A stretch of DNA of 64,000 bases, taken from the NCBI RefSeq assembly GCF_004799495.1, contig NZ_SSMY01000001.1, forward strand, positions 62,001 through 126,000, written 5' to 3'. The notes beneath the pieces were generated by a model, which had not been told where the DNA came from, searched no databases, and saw only the letters and a list, made by a program, of their open reading frames with translations. Position 1 is the stretch's first letter; each line of letters begins with the position of its first letter. Both the position numbers and the translations under genes were made by a program. The DNA is from Sphingomonas sp. (GTDB taxonomy: Bacteria > Pseudomonadota > Alphaproteobacteria > Sphingomonadales > Sphingomonadaceae). Positions 51,902 to 60,628 of this stretch are shown here, in pieces.

Positions 51902-52260
51902 CCGACATCCTCCCTCCCGCGCCCTCGGCCACGACGCCGACGACGGGCATCTCGCTCGACACCAGTCGGCTCGGCTCGGCCGCCAATCTGAAAAAGGCGG
52001 GCGAGAAGTTCGAGGCGGTGTTCATCGGCATGATGATGAAATCGATGCGTCAGGCCAAGCTGACCAGCGACGACGACAATCCGTTCTACAACAAGGACCA
52101 GGACACGTTCCGCGACATGCAGGACAAGCAGGTCGCCGAAGGAATGGCCGCGCATCAGCCGATCGGCATCGGCAAGGCGATGACCGAGTTCCTCGCCAAG
52201 TCGCAGACCGCGTTGCAGCCGGGCGCACCCGCCGCCGCTAGCACGAGCACGCCGTCATGA
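51898..52260 (+). CDS. flgJ: Rod-binding protein FlgJ, N-terminal domain only
   Basis: 120 residues from a GTG overlapping the flgI stop. KKAGEKFEAVFIGMMMKSMRQAKL and FRDMQDKQVAEGMAAHQPIGIGKAMTEFL are the FlgJ rod-cap domain. The C-terminal glucosaminidase domain of enteric FlgJ is missing; the transglycosylase at 41917-42861 may supply that function. Confidence 0.92.
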   Translation: MTDILPPAPSATTPTTGISLDTSRLGSAANLKKAGEKFEAVFIGMMMKSMRQAKLTSDDDNPFYNKDQDTFRDMQDKQVAEGMAAHQPIGIGKAMTEFLAKSQTALQPGAPAAASTSTPS

Positions 52261-53606
52261 GCGACATGCTGGCGATCGGCGCGAGCGGGCTGCGCGCCTA
52301 TCAGGTCGCGCTCAACACCGTGTCGGAGAATATCGCGAACGCGGGCACCGCCGGCTATTCGCGCCGCACCACCAACATCAAGGAAGTCGCCTCAATCGGC
52401 GGCGTCAGCGCGCAATCGATCGGCAGCGGCGAAGGCGCCGCGGTCGTCGGCGTGCAGCGCGCGGGCGATATGTTCAAGCAGGCCGAGGTTTTGTCTTCGG
52501 GCGCCGACCTCGCCAAGACATCGACCAGCGTCGGCTGGCTCGACCGGATCGAAACGAGTCTTTCGGGCAGCGTGCTCGGCACGCGGCTGTCGTCGTTCTT
52601 CACCTCGGCGACGACGCTGGCGGGCGACCCGACCTCGACCGCGGCGCGCTCGGCGATGCTCGAATCCGCCTCTGGCGTGGCGAGCGCGTTCAGCGAGACC
52701 GGCGCGTCGCTCGACCGAGTCTCGGCCGACCTCGACACCACGACGCGCGACACCGTGTCGTCGCTCAATTCGCTCGCGGCGACGCTGGCGCGGATCAACA
52801 CCGGGCTCGGCCGCGCCGCCGCCGGCACCGCGGGCAATGCCGCATTGCTCGACCAGCGCGACCAGACGCTCGAGGCGATGAGCGCGCTGACCGACGTCAA
52901 CGTCAGCTACGACAATGCCGGGCGCGCGAGCGTCCATGTCGGGGGAAGCGGCGGGCCGTTGCTGGTCGACGGCAACACCGCCGCGACCGTCGGCTATTCG
53001 CGCAACAGCGCGGGCACCATCGCTTTCCGCGTGCTGACCGGCGTGACCGAATCGACGCTGACGCCGGTGGGCGGCGCGCTCGCCGGGATCGTCGACGGCG
53101 CCCAACGCATCGCCGACGCGCGCGTCCAGTTGCAGGGCATCGCGCAGAACTTCGTCGACGGCGTCAACGCGGTCCAGGCAGGCGGGCGCGACCTCGACAA
53201 CAACAGCGGCGCGGCGATGTTCGCGATCGACCCGAGCCAGGGCACCGCGCAAGTCTCCGTCACGCTCGACGATCCGCGCGGGATCGCCGCGGCGGCGGTC
53301 GGCGGCGGGCAGCGCGACAACAGCAACCTCGCTGCGTTCGCGAGCCTCCGCACCACCGGCAATTACGAAAACAACGTGGTCGACATGACCACGACCAATG
53401 CTTCGGCACTCGCGCAGCGCAAGTCGGTCGCCGACGCGCAACAGACGATCCGCGACACTGCGGTCAGCGCGCGCGATTCGCTCTCCGGCGTCGATCTCGA
53501 CACCGAAGCGGTCGACCTGATGCGCTTCCAGCAAGCCTATTCGGCGACCAGCCGCGTGATCCAGGTCGCGCGCGACACGATACAGTCGATCATCGACATC
53601 CGGTAA
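52257..53606 (+). CDS. flgK: Flagellar hook-filament junction protein FlgK
   Basis: 449 residues. LAIGASGLRAYQVALNTVSENIANAGTAGYSRRTTN at the N-terminus; SGVDLDTEAVDLMRFQQAYSATSRVIQVARDTIQSIIDIR at the C-terminus. FlgK is HAP1, first of the two junction rings. Overlaps flgJ by 4 bp. Confidence 0.95.
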   Translation: MSDMLAIGASGLRAYQVALNTVSENIANAGTAGYSRRTTNIKEVASIGGVSAQSIGSGEGAAVVGVQRAGDMFKQAEVLSSGADLAKTSTSVGWLDRIETSLSGSVLGTRLSSFFTSATTLAGDPTSTAARSAMLESASGVASAFSETGASLDRVSADLDTTTRDTVSSLNSLAATLARINTGLGRAAAGTAGNAALLDQRDQTLEAMSALTDVNVSYDNAGRASVHVGGSGGPLLVDGNTAATVGYSRNSAGTIAFRVLTGVTESTLTPVGGALAGIVDGAQRIADARVQLQGIAQNFVDGVNAVQAGGRDLDNNSGAAMFAIDPSQGTAQVSVTLDDPRGIAAAAVGGGQRDNSNLAAFASLRTTGNYENNVVDMTTTNASALAQRKSVADAQQTIRDTAVSARDSLSGVDLDTEAVDLMRFQQAYSATSRVIQVARDTIQSIIDIR

Positions 53607-53612
53607 GCAGTC

Positions 53613-54506
53613 ATGCAGATCAGCACCAACCAGTTCTACACGTCGAACCAGCGCAATTTTCAGGCGCTGACCGCGGCGGCCGACAAGCTCCAGGTCCAGG
53701 TCTCGACCGGCAAGAAGCTGCTCGCGCCGTCGGACGACGCGGTCGGCTACCGCCGGCTGCAGGGGCTGACCCGCGACGCCGGCAACGACCAGGCCTATAC
53801 CGGCAACATCACGATCGTGAGCTCCGCGCTGAGCCAGGCCGACACGACGCTCAAGTCGATCGCCGACGAAATTCAGCAAGCCAAGGAACTGGCGGTCAAG
53901 GCCAACAGCGGATCGCTGTCGGCGAGCGACCGCAGCGTCATCGCCGACCAGCTCGATTCGATCGTCAAGGCGCTGACCGACCTCGCCAACGCCAAGGATT
54001 CGCGCGGCGCGTCGATCTTCGCCGCGGGCGACAGCCCCGCCGTCACCGCCAATTCGGACGGAAGCTTCACCATCGCGAGCACCGGCCCGACGACGATTCC
54101 GATCGGCGATTCGTCGAGCGCCGCGCCCGGCGATGCCGCGTCGCGACTGTTCGTCGATGCGAGCGGCGGCAACGTCCTGTCCGATATCTCCTCGCTGTCC
54201 GCCGCGCTGCGCGGCACCGGCGACGTTTCGGCGATCGCAGGGACAATCGGCGACAAGCTGACCGCGTCGAACAGCCAGGTTGCCGCAGTGCAGGGCTCGC
54301 TCGGCGCGCGCGCGCAACGCGTCGACATCGAATCGAGCCGGATGGCCGATATCGCCACCGACCGTGAAGCCACGCGATCGTCGATCGAGGACACCGACGT
54401 CACGCAGGCGATCACCGACCTGCAGAAGACGATGACGATCCTGTCGGCGGCACAGGCGAGCTTCACCAAACTCTCCAGCCTGTCGCTGTTCGATTATCTG
54501 AAATGA
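53613..54506 (+). CDS. flgL: Flagellar hook-filament junction protein FlgL
   Basis: 297 residues. Flagellin-like ends: MQISTNQFYTSNQRNFQALTAAADKLQVQVSTGKKLLAPSDDA and ITDLQKTMTILSAAQASFTKLSSLSLFDYLK. FlgL (HAP3) joins FlgK to the filament. Last gene of the flgB operon before a 122-bp gap. Confidence 0.93.
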   Translation: MQISTNQFYTSNQRNFQALTAAADKLQVQVSTGKKLLAPSDDAVGYRRLQGLTRDAGNDQAYTGNITIVSSALSQADTTLKSIADEIQQAKELAVKANSGSLSASDRSVIADQLDSIVKALTDLANAKDSRGASIFAAGDSPAVTANSDGSFTIASTGPTTIPIGDSSSAAPGDAASRLFVDASGGNVLSDISSLSAALRGTGDVSAIAGTIGDKLTASNSQVAAVQGSLGARAQRVDIESSRMADIATDREATRSSIEDTDVTQAITDLQKTMTILSAAQASFTKLSSLSLFDYLK

Positions 54507-54628
54507 GCCCCGATCCGGGTCCATTTTCTAACAGGGTTAACGAGTTGGATACCAAACCGGCTTAACCCTCATGTCTGCCGGGTCAGTCCCGGCTTCGGCC
54601 GCGGAAAGATGGGGGATTTTCGACACTA

Positions 54629-55492
54629 ATGTTTCCGGTCATCGGCCTTGTTGTTCTGCTGGCGATGGTCTTCGGCGGGTTCGTCTTCACGGGCGGCGCG
54701 CTGGGACCGATTCTGGAAGCAATCCCGCACGAAATGCTCATCATCGGCGGCGCCGCGGCCGGCGCGCTGATCATCGGCAATTCGACCAAGGAACTGAAGG
54801 CGCTGGGCGGCGGCGTGGCCAAGGTCATGAAGGGCCCGAAATACAAGAAACAGGACTATCTCGACGTCATCTTCCTCGTCTCGAAGCTGATGAAGATGCT
54901 GCGGATGGACGGCCCGATCGCGCTCGAGCCGCATGTCGAAGACCCCAAATCCTCCGCGATCTTCGCCGAATATCCCCGCCTGCTCGCCGACCATACGCTG
55001 ACCAATCTGATCGCCGACACGCTGCGGCTCGTCGTCGTGTCGTCGGGCACGCTCGACGTGCACGCGGTCGAGGAAGTGATGGATAACGCGATCAAGACGC
55101 ACCATCACGCGGTCGAAGGGCCGCAATCGACGCTGCAGTCGTTGTCGGACGCCCTCCCCGCGCTTGGCATCGTCGCCGCCGTGCTCGGCGTGGTGAAGAC
55201 GATGGGGTCGATCGACAAGCCGCCCGCGATCCTGGGCGCAATGATCGGCTCGGCATTGGTCGGCACGTTCCTGGGCGTGCTGCTTGCCTACGGCATCGTC
55301 GGCCCGCTCGCGACGCGGCTCAAGCAGATCATCGACGCCGACGCGGCGATCTATCACGTCGTCAAGCAGATCATCATCGCCTCGCTCCACGGCCATCCCC
55401 AGCCGCTGGTGATCGAGGCCGCCCGCTCGGGCATCGCGCATGCCAACCAGCCAGGCTTCGCCGAAGTGTTCGACGGCCTCAGGGGTCGCTAA
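54629..55492 (+). CDS. motA: Flagellar motor stator protein MotA
   Basis: 287 residues with four membrane spans. MFPVIGLVVLLAMVFGGFVFTGGALGPILEAIPHEMLIIGGAAAGALI and PALGIVAAVLGVVKTMGSIDKPPAILGAMIGSALVGTFLGVLLAYG are typical. MotA5B2 conducts ions and pushes FliG. A weak FliA-like motif (CTTAA-N16-GTCAGTCC) is at 54561-54589. Confidence 0.96.
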   Translation: MFPVIGLVVLLAMVFGGFVFTGGALGPILEAIPHEMLIIGGAAAGALIIGNSTKELKALGGGVAKVMKGPKYKKQDYLDVIFLVSKLMKMLRMDGPIALEPHVEDPKSSAIFAEYPRLLADHTLTNLIADTLRLVVVSSGTLDVHAVEEVMDNAIKTHHHAVEGPQSTLQSLSDALPALGIVAAVLGVVKTMGSIDKPPAILGAMIGSALVGTFLGVLLAYGIVGPLATRLKQIIDADAAIYHVVKQIIIASLHGHPQPLVIEAARSGIAHANQPGFAEVFDGLRGR

Positions 55493-55495
55493 GCC

Positions 55496-56395
55496 ATGGC
55501 CGCGCGCGCACCGCATGGCTCGAACCAGCCGCCGCGGATCATCTACAAGAAGATCTATATCGAGGGGCACGGCGCGCACCATGGCGGCGCGTGGAAGGTC
55601 GCCTATGCCGACTTCGTGACCGCGATGATGGCGTTCTTCCTGCTGCTATGGATTCTCGGCGCCACGACCGAGAAGCAACGTAAGTCGATCGCCGATTATT
55701 TCGCGCCGACGCTGGTCGAATTGAAGGAAAACAGCGCGGGGTCGAACGGCATCTTCGGCGGCTCGTCGATCACCGACAAGGACAATTACCCGAACCGGGC
55801 GGCGCAAACCGGCACGCGGTCGATGACGATTCCGATCGGCGCGGTCGGCGGCAACGACGCCGGATCGGGCGATAAGGGCTCGCTCAAGAACCAGCAACTG
55901 ACCGCCGAGGACACCAAGAATTTCGAGGCGATGAAGCGCCGCCTGACGCTGGCGATGCAGGCCGCGCCGCTCAAGCGGCTCGCCAGCCATGTCCGCTTCG
56001 TCCAGACCCGCGATGGTCTCCGCATCGATCTGGTCGACGATGCCGATTATTCGATGTTCGCGCTGGGCACGACGCAATTGGTGCCCGAGGCGGACAAGCT
56101 GATCGGGCTGATCGCGCAGACCATTCAGGGGACGCAGAACCCGATCATGATCCGCGGCCACACCGACAATCTCGGTTACGGCGACCCCAATGCGATGAAC
56201 AACTGGATGCTGTCGTCGGGCCGCGCCGAGGCGACACGCCGCAGGCTGTCGGCGGGCGGCACGCCCGAGGCGCGCTTCTACCGCATCGAAGGCGTCGCCG
56301 ACCGCGAGCCGATGATCGAGAACAACCCCGCCGACCCGCGCAACCGCCGCGTGTCGATCACCCTCCTGTGGCGCGCGGGGTCGTTCAAGCAATAG
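55496..56395 (+). CDS. motB: Flagellar motor stator protein MotB
   Basis: 299 residues. The single helix with the critical Asp (WKVAYADFVTAMMAFFLLLWILG) and the OmpA-like peptidoglycan-binding domain (IMIRGHTDNLGYGDPNAMNNWMLSSGRAEATRRRL; NPADPRNRRVSITLL) are complete. Anchors the stator to the cell wall. Three bases after motA. Confidence 0.96.
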   Translation: MAARAPHGSNQPPRIIYKKIYIEGHGAHHGGAWKVAYADFVTAMMAFFLLLWILGATTEKQRKSIADYFAPTLVELKENSAGSNGIFGGSSITDKDNYPNRAAQTGTRSMTIPIGAVGGNDAGSGDKGSLKNQQLTAEDTKNFEAMKRRLTLAMQAAPLKRLASHVRFVQTRDGLRIDLVDDADYSMFALGTTQLVPEADKLIGLIAQTIQGTQNPIMIRGHTDNLGYGDPNAMNNWMLSSGRAEATRRRLSAGGTPEARFYRIEGVADREPMIENNPADPRNRRVSITLLWRAGSFKQ

Positions 56396-56476
56396 TCATT
56401 CTCCGTCACCCCAGCGAAAGCTGGGGTCTCGGGCGGCGCGATACGGCATGAGATCCCAGCTTGCACTGGGATGACG
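56396..56476. repeat. Intergenic palindromic repeat after motB
   Basis: CACCCCAGCGAAAGCTGGGGT is a hairpin, followed by GAGATCCCAGCTTGCACTGG ending in GATGACG. It is the intergenic form of a repeat whose smaller relative lies in the siroheme synthase-like gene. It fills most of 56396-56494 and may end motAB transcription. Confidence 0.75.
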
Positions 56477-56494
56477 TTGTTTTAGTCTCCGCCG

Positions 56495-57637
56495 ATGCTC
56501 CCCCTCGCTTTTCTTCTCGCCGCCGCAGCCGCGCAGCCCGCCGCGAGCGTTCGCGTCACGTTCGATAAGGACGGAGTCACCTCGGTCCAGAGCGAAGGGC
56601 TGGCCGATGCCGCCGCCAACCGCGCGGTGACGCCCGACAGCGTGGTGCGGATCGCGTCGATCTCCAAGCTCGTAACCACGATCGGCGTGATGCGGCTGGT
56701 CGAGGCGGGCAAGCTCGACCTCGACGCCGATGTGTCGCGCTACCTCGGCTATACCTTCCGCAACCCGGCCTTTCCCGACACGCCGATCACGCTGCGGCTG
56801 TTGTTGTCGCACCGTTCGAGCCTGACCGATAACATCGATTATGTCCTGCCGCTCGACGGCGACATGGGAAAAGTGCTCGCCGACCCCAAGGCATGGGACG
56901 CGAGCCACGCGCCCGGCACCTACTTTCGCTACGTCAATTTCAACTTCCCGGTGGTTGCCGCGGTGATGGAGCGCGCGACGGGGGAGCGGTTCGACCGGCT
57001 GATGGACCGGCTGGTGATCCGCCCGCTCCGGCTCCGCGCCTGTTACCAATGGGACACGTGCGACGACGCGACAATTGCCAAGGGCGTCGTGCTGTACCGC
57101 GCGGGCGTCGTGACCCGCGACGACAATCACGGCAAGCGCCCCGCCTGTCCCGTCACCCCGGCGAGCGACGGCAGTTGCGACCTGTCGCGCTGGGTCGCGG
57201 GGCGCAACGGCGCGACGTTCGCGCCGCAGAGCGGGCTGCACATCGCGATGCCCGACCTCGCCAAGATCGGCCGGCTGCTGATGCTCGGCGGCAAGATCGA
57301 CGGCGTACGGTTGCTCAGCCCCGCCTCGGTCAAGGCGATGACCACCCCGCAATGGACCTATGACGGCGCGAACGGCGATATCGGCAGCGGCTGGGCGTGC
57401 AGCTACGGGCTCGGCGTCATCCTGACCGCCGTCCGGCAAGCCGGTTGCAGCGACGACCCGTTCCGCGATTCGCGCCCGCGCTTCGGGCATCTCGGCGACG
57501 CGTACGGGCTCAAGTCGGGGCTGTGGGTCGATCCCGCGCGCGGCGTCGGGGTGGCCTATTTCGCGACCGACGTGCCCGCCGATGCCGGCAGCAAATCGGC
57601 CTATACGCTGACCGAAGAGAATCTGGCGCGGCCTTGA
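56495..57637 (+). CDS. Serine hydrolase, class C beta-lactamase/PBP-like family
   Basis: 380 residues. Signal peptide at about 1-17. Active-site motifs S55-I-S-K58 (RIASISKLV), Y146-V-N148 (YFRYVNFNF), and a GHLG near residue 345 in the place of the KTG/HxG motif. Members are D-amino-acid amidases, esterases or D,D-peptidases as well as lactamases; the substrate cannot be told. A disulfide is possible between C187 and C192 of the CYQWDTC segment. It begins the putative peptide-processing gene group. Confidence 0.82.
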   Translation: MLPLAFLLAAAAAQPAASVRVTFDKDGVTSVQSEGLADAAANRAVTPDSVVRIASISKLVTTIGVMRLVEAGKLDLDADVSRYLGYTFRNPAFPDTPITLRLLLSHRSSLTDNIDYVLPLDGDMGKVLADPKAWDASHAPGTYFRYVNFNFPVVAAVMERATGERFDRLMDRLVIRPLRLRACYQWDTCDDATIAKGVVLYRAGVVTRDDNHGKRPACPVTPASDGSCDLSRWVAGRNGATFAPQSGLHIAMPDLAKIGRLLMLGGKIDGVRLLSPASVKAMTTPQWTYDGANGDIGSGWACSYGLGVILTAVRQAGCSDDPFRDSRPRFGHLGDAYGLKSGLWVDPARGVGVAYFATDVPADAGSKSAYTLTEENLARP

Positions 57638-57669
57638 CCCCGCGCGGTGCCACCGAAAGGATCGCGGGC

Positions 57670-59235
57670 ATGAAGCTGCACCTCGCCCTCACCGCTGCCC
57701 TCCTCGCGGGCTGCTCGCTCGGCGCGGCCCCCGCGCAGCCGGGCGCCGACCTGCTGATCCGCGGCGGCACCGTCTATACCGGCGACGATGCGCCCTTCAC
57801 CGGCGACGTCGCGATCAAGGGCGACAGGATCGTCGCGGTCGGGCCGCATCTGGCGATGGCGGCAACGCGCACGGTCGACGCTTCGGGCATGATCGTCGCG
57901 CCGGGATTCATCGATCCGCACACGCACGCTGGTGACTGGCTAGCGTCACCCAACCCCAAGACGCGGCTGATCCCGGCGTTCCTGCTGCAAGGCGTAACGA
58001 CCGCGTTCATCGGCAACGACGGCGGCGGATCGACCGATGTCGCGGGCGTACTGGCGACGCCCAAGGTCAAGCCGGTCGGGATCAATTTCGCGACGTACGT
58101 CGGGTTCGGCACGATCCGCGGGCAAGTGATCGGCGGCGCCAACCGCGCGCCTACCCCCGCCGAACTCGACCGTGAAAAGGCATTGGTCAAAAAGGGCATG
58201 TGCGAAGGCGCGATCGGTTTTTCGACCGGCCTGTTCTACGCGCCGCAGAGTTTCTCCAAAACTGACGAGGTCATCGCGCTCAGCGCAGAGGCGGCCAAGC
58301 GCGGCGGCTATTACGACAGCCATATCCGCGACGAATCCTCCTACACAGTCGGCTTGATGGCGGCGATCGACGAGGCGATCGCGATCGGCCGCGCGACGGG
58401 GATGCCGATCCATATCAGCCACATCAAGGCGCTCGGCGTCGACGTGCAGGGCTTGGCGCCCGCGATCATCGCCAAGATCGGCGCGGCGCGGAGCAGCGGC
58501 GTCAACATCACCGCCAGCCAGTATCCGTGGAGCGCATCGGGCACGAGTCTCGTCGCCAGCCTCGTCCCGCTCTGGGCGCAGGACGGCGGGACCGCGGCGC
58601 TGATCAAGCGCTTCGACACGCCCGCGCTCCAACCCAAACTGCGCGCAGACATGGCCGAGAACATGCGCAAGCGCGGCGGGCCGGCGACCCTGCTTGTCAC
58701 CGAAGGGCAATATCGCGGCAAATATCTCAGCCAGATCGCCGCGGCGATGAAGACCGACCCGATCTCGGCGGCAATCGCGCTAATCCGCCTCCACGACTCC
58801 GCGACCGTCAGCTTCAACATGAGCGAGGCAGACATTGCCGCCTTCATGAAGCAGCCCTGGGTGATGACTGACAGCGACGCATCGGGCGGACACCCGCGCG
58901 TGTGGGGCACGTTCGCGCGCAAATACGCCAAATATGTCGTGGCGGATAAGGTCATCACCTTGCGTGAGTTCATCGAGCGGTCGTCGAGCGTCACGGCAAA
59001 ATGGTTCGGGCTGACCGGGCGCGGGGAGCTTAAGCCGGGAGCGTTCGCCGATGTCGTGGTGTTCGACCCCAGGACCTACGCCGCGCGCGCGACCTACGAG
59101 CAGCCCACCCTCCCCGCCGCCGGGGTGAGGACGGTGATCGTCAACGGCGTGGTCGCGGTCGATAACGGCGCGCTGACGGGCAAAGCTGCGGGCCGCGCGC
59201 TGCCGCATGCGCCGACGCCGGGGACGTGCAGTTGA
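57670..59235 (+). CDS. D-aminoacylase/N-acyl-D-amino-acid deacylase family lipoprotein
   Basis: 521 residues from ATG 57670. Lipobox LLAGC with Cys15. Amidohydrolase metal site H-x-H in GFIDPHTHAGDW, then SHIRDE, HISHIK and MTDSDASGGHPR, in the order found in D-aminoacylases. These release D-amino acids from N-acyl or peptide forms. It lies 32 bp after the serine hydrolase gene on the same strand, and upstream of a symporter gene, which suggests use of D-amino-acid peptides. Confidence 0.85.
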   Translation: MKLHLALTAALLAGCSLGAAPAQPGADLLIRGGTVYTGDDAPFTGDVAIKGDRIVAVGPHLAMAATRTVDASGMIVAPGFIDPHTHAGDWLASPNPKTRLIPAFLLQGVTTAFIGNDGGGSTDVAGVLATPKVKPVGINFATYVGFGTIRGQVIGGANRAPTPAELDREKALVKKGMCEGAIGFSTGLFYAPQSFSKTDEVIALSAEAAKRGGYYDSHIRDESSYTVGLMAAIDEAIAIGRATGMPIHISHIKALGVDVQGLAPAIIAKIGAARSSGVNITASQYPWSASGTSLVASLVPLWAQDGGTAALIKRFDTPALQPKLRADMAENMRKRGGPATLLVTEGQYRGKYLSQIAAAMKTDPISAAIALIRLHDSATVSFNMSEADIAAFMKQPWVMTDSDASGGHPRVWGTFARKYAKYVVADKVITLREFIERSSSVTAKWFGLTGRGELKPGAFADVVVFDPRTYAARATYEQPTLPAAGVRTVIVNGVVAVDNGALTGKAAGRALPHAPTPGTCS

Positions 59236-59255
59236 TCCCGATGCGCCATCGCATT

Positions 59256-59383
59256 CCCCTCCCTGACTTCAGGGAGGGGTTAGGGGTGGGCAAGCGACCC
59301 GCAGGGTCGCGCTCTTTTGCGAGGAAAGAAGCCTCGCTGCGCTCGGCCCCCACCCCCGGCCCCTCCCGGAAGGCCGGGAGGGG
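59256..59383. repeat. Composite GC-rich palindromic repeat, copy 3
   Basis: CCCCTCCCTGACTTCAGGGA and GGTTAGGGGTGGG at one end, GCCTCGCTGCGCTCGGC in the middle, GGCCCCTCCCGGAAGGCC near the other end. Same direction as the copy at 10615. It ends 4 bp before the symporter start codon and its last GGGAGGGGAGA may supply that gene's ribosome site. Confidence 0.87.
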
Positions 59384-59386
59384 AGA

Positions 59387-60628
59387 ATGAGAATGGGGTT
59401 CGCGATTCCGCTATGGCAGCGCGTCGTGGCGGGGCTGGTCGTCGGCGTCGCGCTCGCCTTCGCCTGGCCAACCGGCGCGCCATACGTCCAGTTCATCGGT
59501 GACTTGTTCGTCCGCGCGATCCGCATGCTCGTCGCGCCGATCGTCCTCGTCACCATCGCCGCCGGGATCACCAGCCTGGCCGACCCCAAGCAACTCGGCA
59601 GTCTGGGTGCCCGGACGATCGGGCTATTCGCCGCGACCACCGCGATCGCGGTGTCGGTCGGGATGCTCGTCGCGAGCCTGATCCGCCCCGGCGTCGGCGC
59701 TCCGCTTGGCACGGCCGCGCCGCACGCGCTGGGCGCCCCCGTCACGCCCTATGACCAACTGATCGGCATCGTCCCGCTCAACATCGTCGATGCGCTGGCG
59801 AAGGGCGACATGCTCGCCCTGATCTTCGTCGCGATCCTGTTCGGAATCGGCGTGGTGCTGACCGGCGAGGCGGGGAAGCCATTCGCCGCGCTGCTTCGAT
59901 CCTTGTCGGCGGTGCTGCTCCGCGTCGTCGGGATCGTCATGGAGGCGACGCCGTTCGGCGTGCTGGCGCTGATCTGGAACGCGGTCGCGGCGAACGGCGC
60001 GGGGGTGTTCGTCCATGTCGGCTGGCTCGCGCTCGCGGTGGTCGCGGGGTCGCTGATCCAGATGCTGGTGGTGCACAGCCTTATCTTGCGCTTCGTCGCG
60101 AAGCTGCCCGTACTGCCGTTCTTCCGCGGGATCATCGACGCGCTGGTCGTCGCCTTCTCGACCGCATCGAGCGGCGCGACCTTGCCCGTGGCGATGCGCG
60201 TCGCGGGCGACAATCTCGGCGTCGCGCGGCCGGTCTATTCGACCGTGCTGCCCTTGGGCGCGAGCATCGGCAAGGACGGTACCGCGATGTACGTGGGGCT
60301 GCTCAGCATGTTCGCGCTCCAGGCGTTCGGCATGCCGCTGACGCCGCAGGTTTACGGCCTCGTGCTGCTGACCGGCGCGCTCGCCGCGTTCGGCACGGCG
60401 CCGGTGCCGTCGGCATCCTTGTTCATGCTCGCGGCGGTGCTGTCGGCGGTCGGCGTCACGCCCGAGCAGACCGCCTTAGTGGTCGGCTTCGTCCTGCCCT
60501 TCGACCGCCTGCTCGACATGACGCGCACCGTCCCGAGCGCCAGCGCCAACCTGACCGTCGCGACGACGGTGGCGCGATGGGAAGGGGCGCTGGACGAGGA
60601 CGTCTATCGCGGGTCCGATCAGCGGTAG
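59387..60628 (+). CDS. Dicarboxylate/amino acid:cation symporter (DAACS family)
   Basis: 413 residues, about eight membrane helices and two hairpins. The Ser-rich hairpin STASSGATLPVAMR and the region PLGASIGKDGTAMYVG are landmarks of GltP/DctA proteins, which bring in glutamate, aspartate or C4-dicarboxylates with H+ or Na+. The start at 59387 lies just after the repeat GGGAGGGGAGA. Its end overlaps the convergent amidohydrolase by 10 bp. Confidence 0.93.
   Translation: MRMGFAIPLWQRVVAGLVVGVALAFAWPTGAPYVQFIGDLFVRAIRMLVAPIVLVTIAAGITSLADPKQLGSLGARTIGLFAATTAIAVSVGMLVASLIRPGVGAPLGTAAPHALGAPVTPYDQLIGIVPLNIVDALAKGDMLALIFVAILFGIGVVLTGEAGKPFAALLRSLSAVLLRVVGIVMEATPFGVLALIWNAVAANGAGVFVHVGWLALAVVAGSLIQMLVVHSLILRFVAKLPVLPFFRGIIDALVVAFSTASSGATLPVAMRVAGDNLGVARPVYSTVLPLGASIGKDGTAMYVGLLSMFALQAFGMPLTPQVYGLVLLTGALAAFGTAPVPSASLFMLAAVLSAVGVTPEQTALVVGFVLPFDRLLDMTRTVPSASANLTVATTVARWEGALDEDVYRGSDQR

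Noticed and set aside
52392..54524. A 710-codon open frame antisense to flgK and flgL
   Set aside because: Composition is typical of an antisense shadow, and both real genes are intact.
54545..54589. Promoter candidates before motA (TTGGATACCAAACCGGC and CTTAA-N16-GTCAGTCC)
   Set aside because: The first has 11 instead of 10 bases between GG and GC; the second has 16 instead of 15 bases and an imperfect second half. Not strong enough to list as a site.
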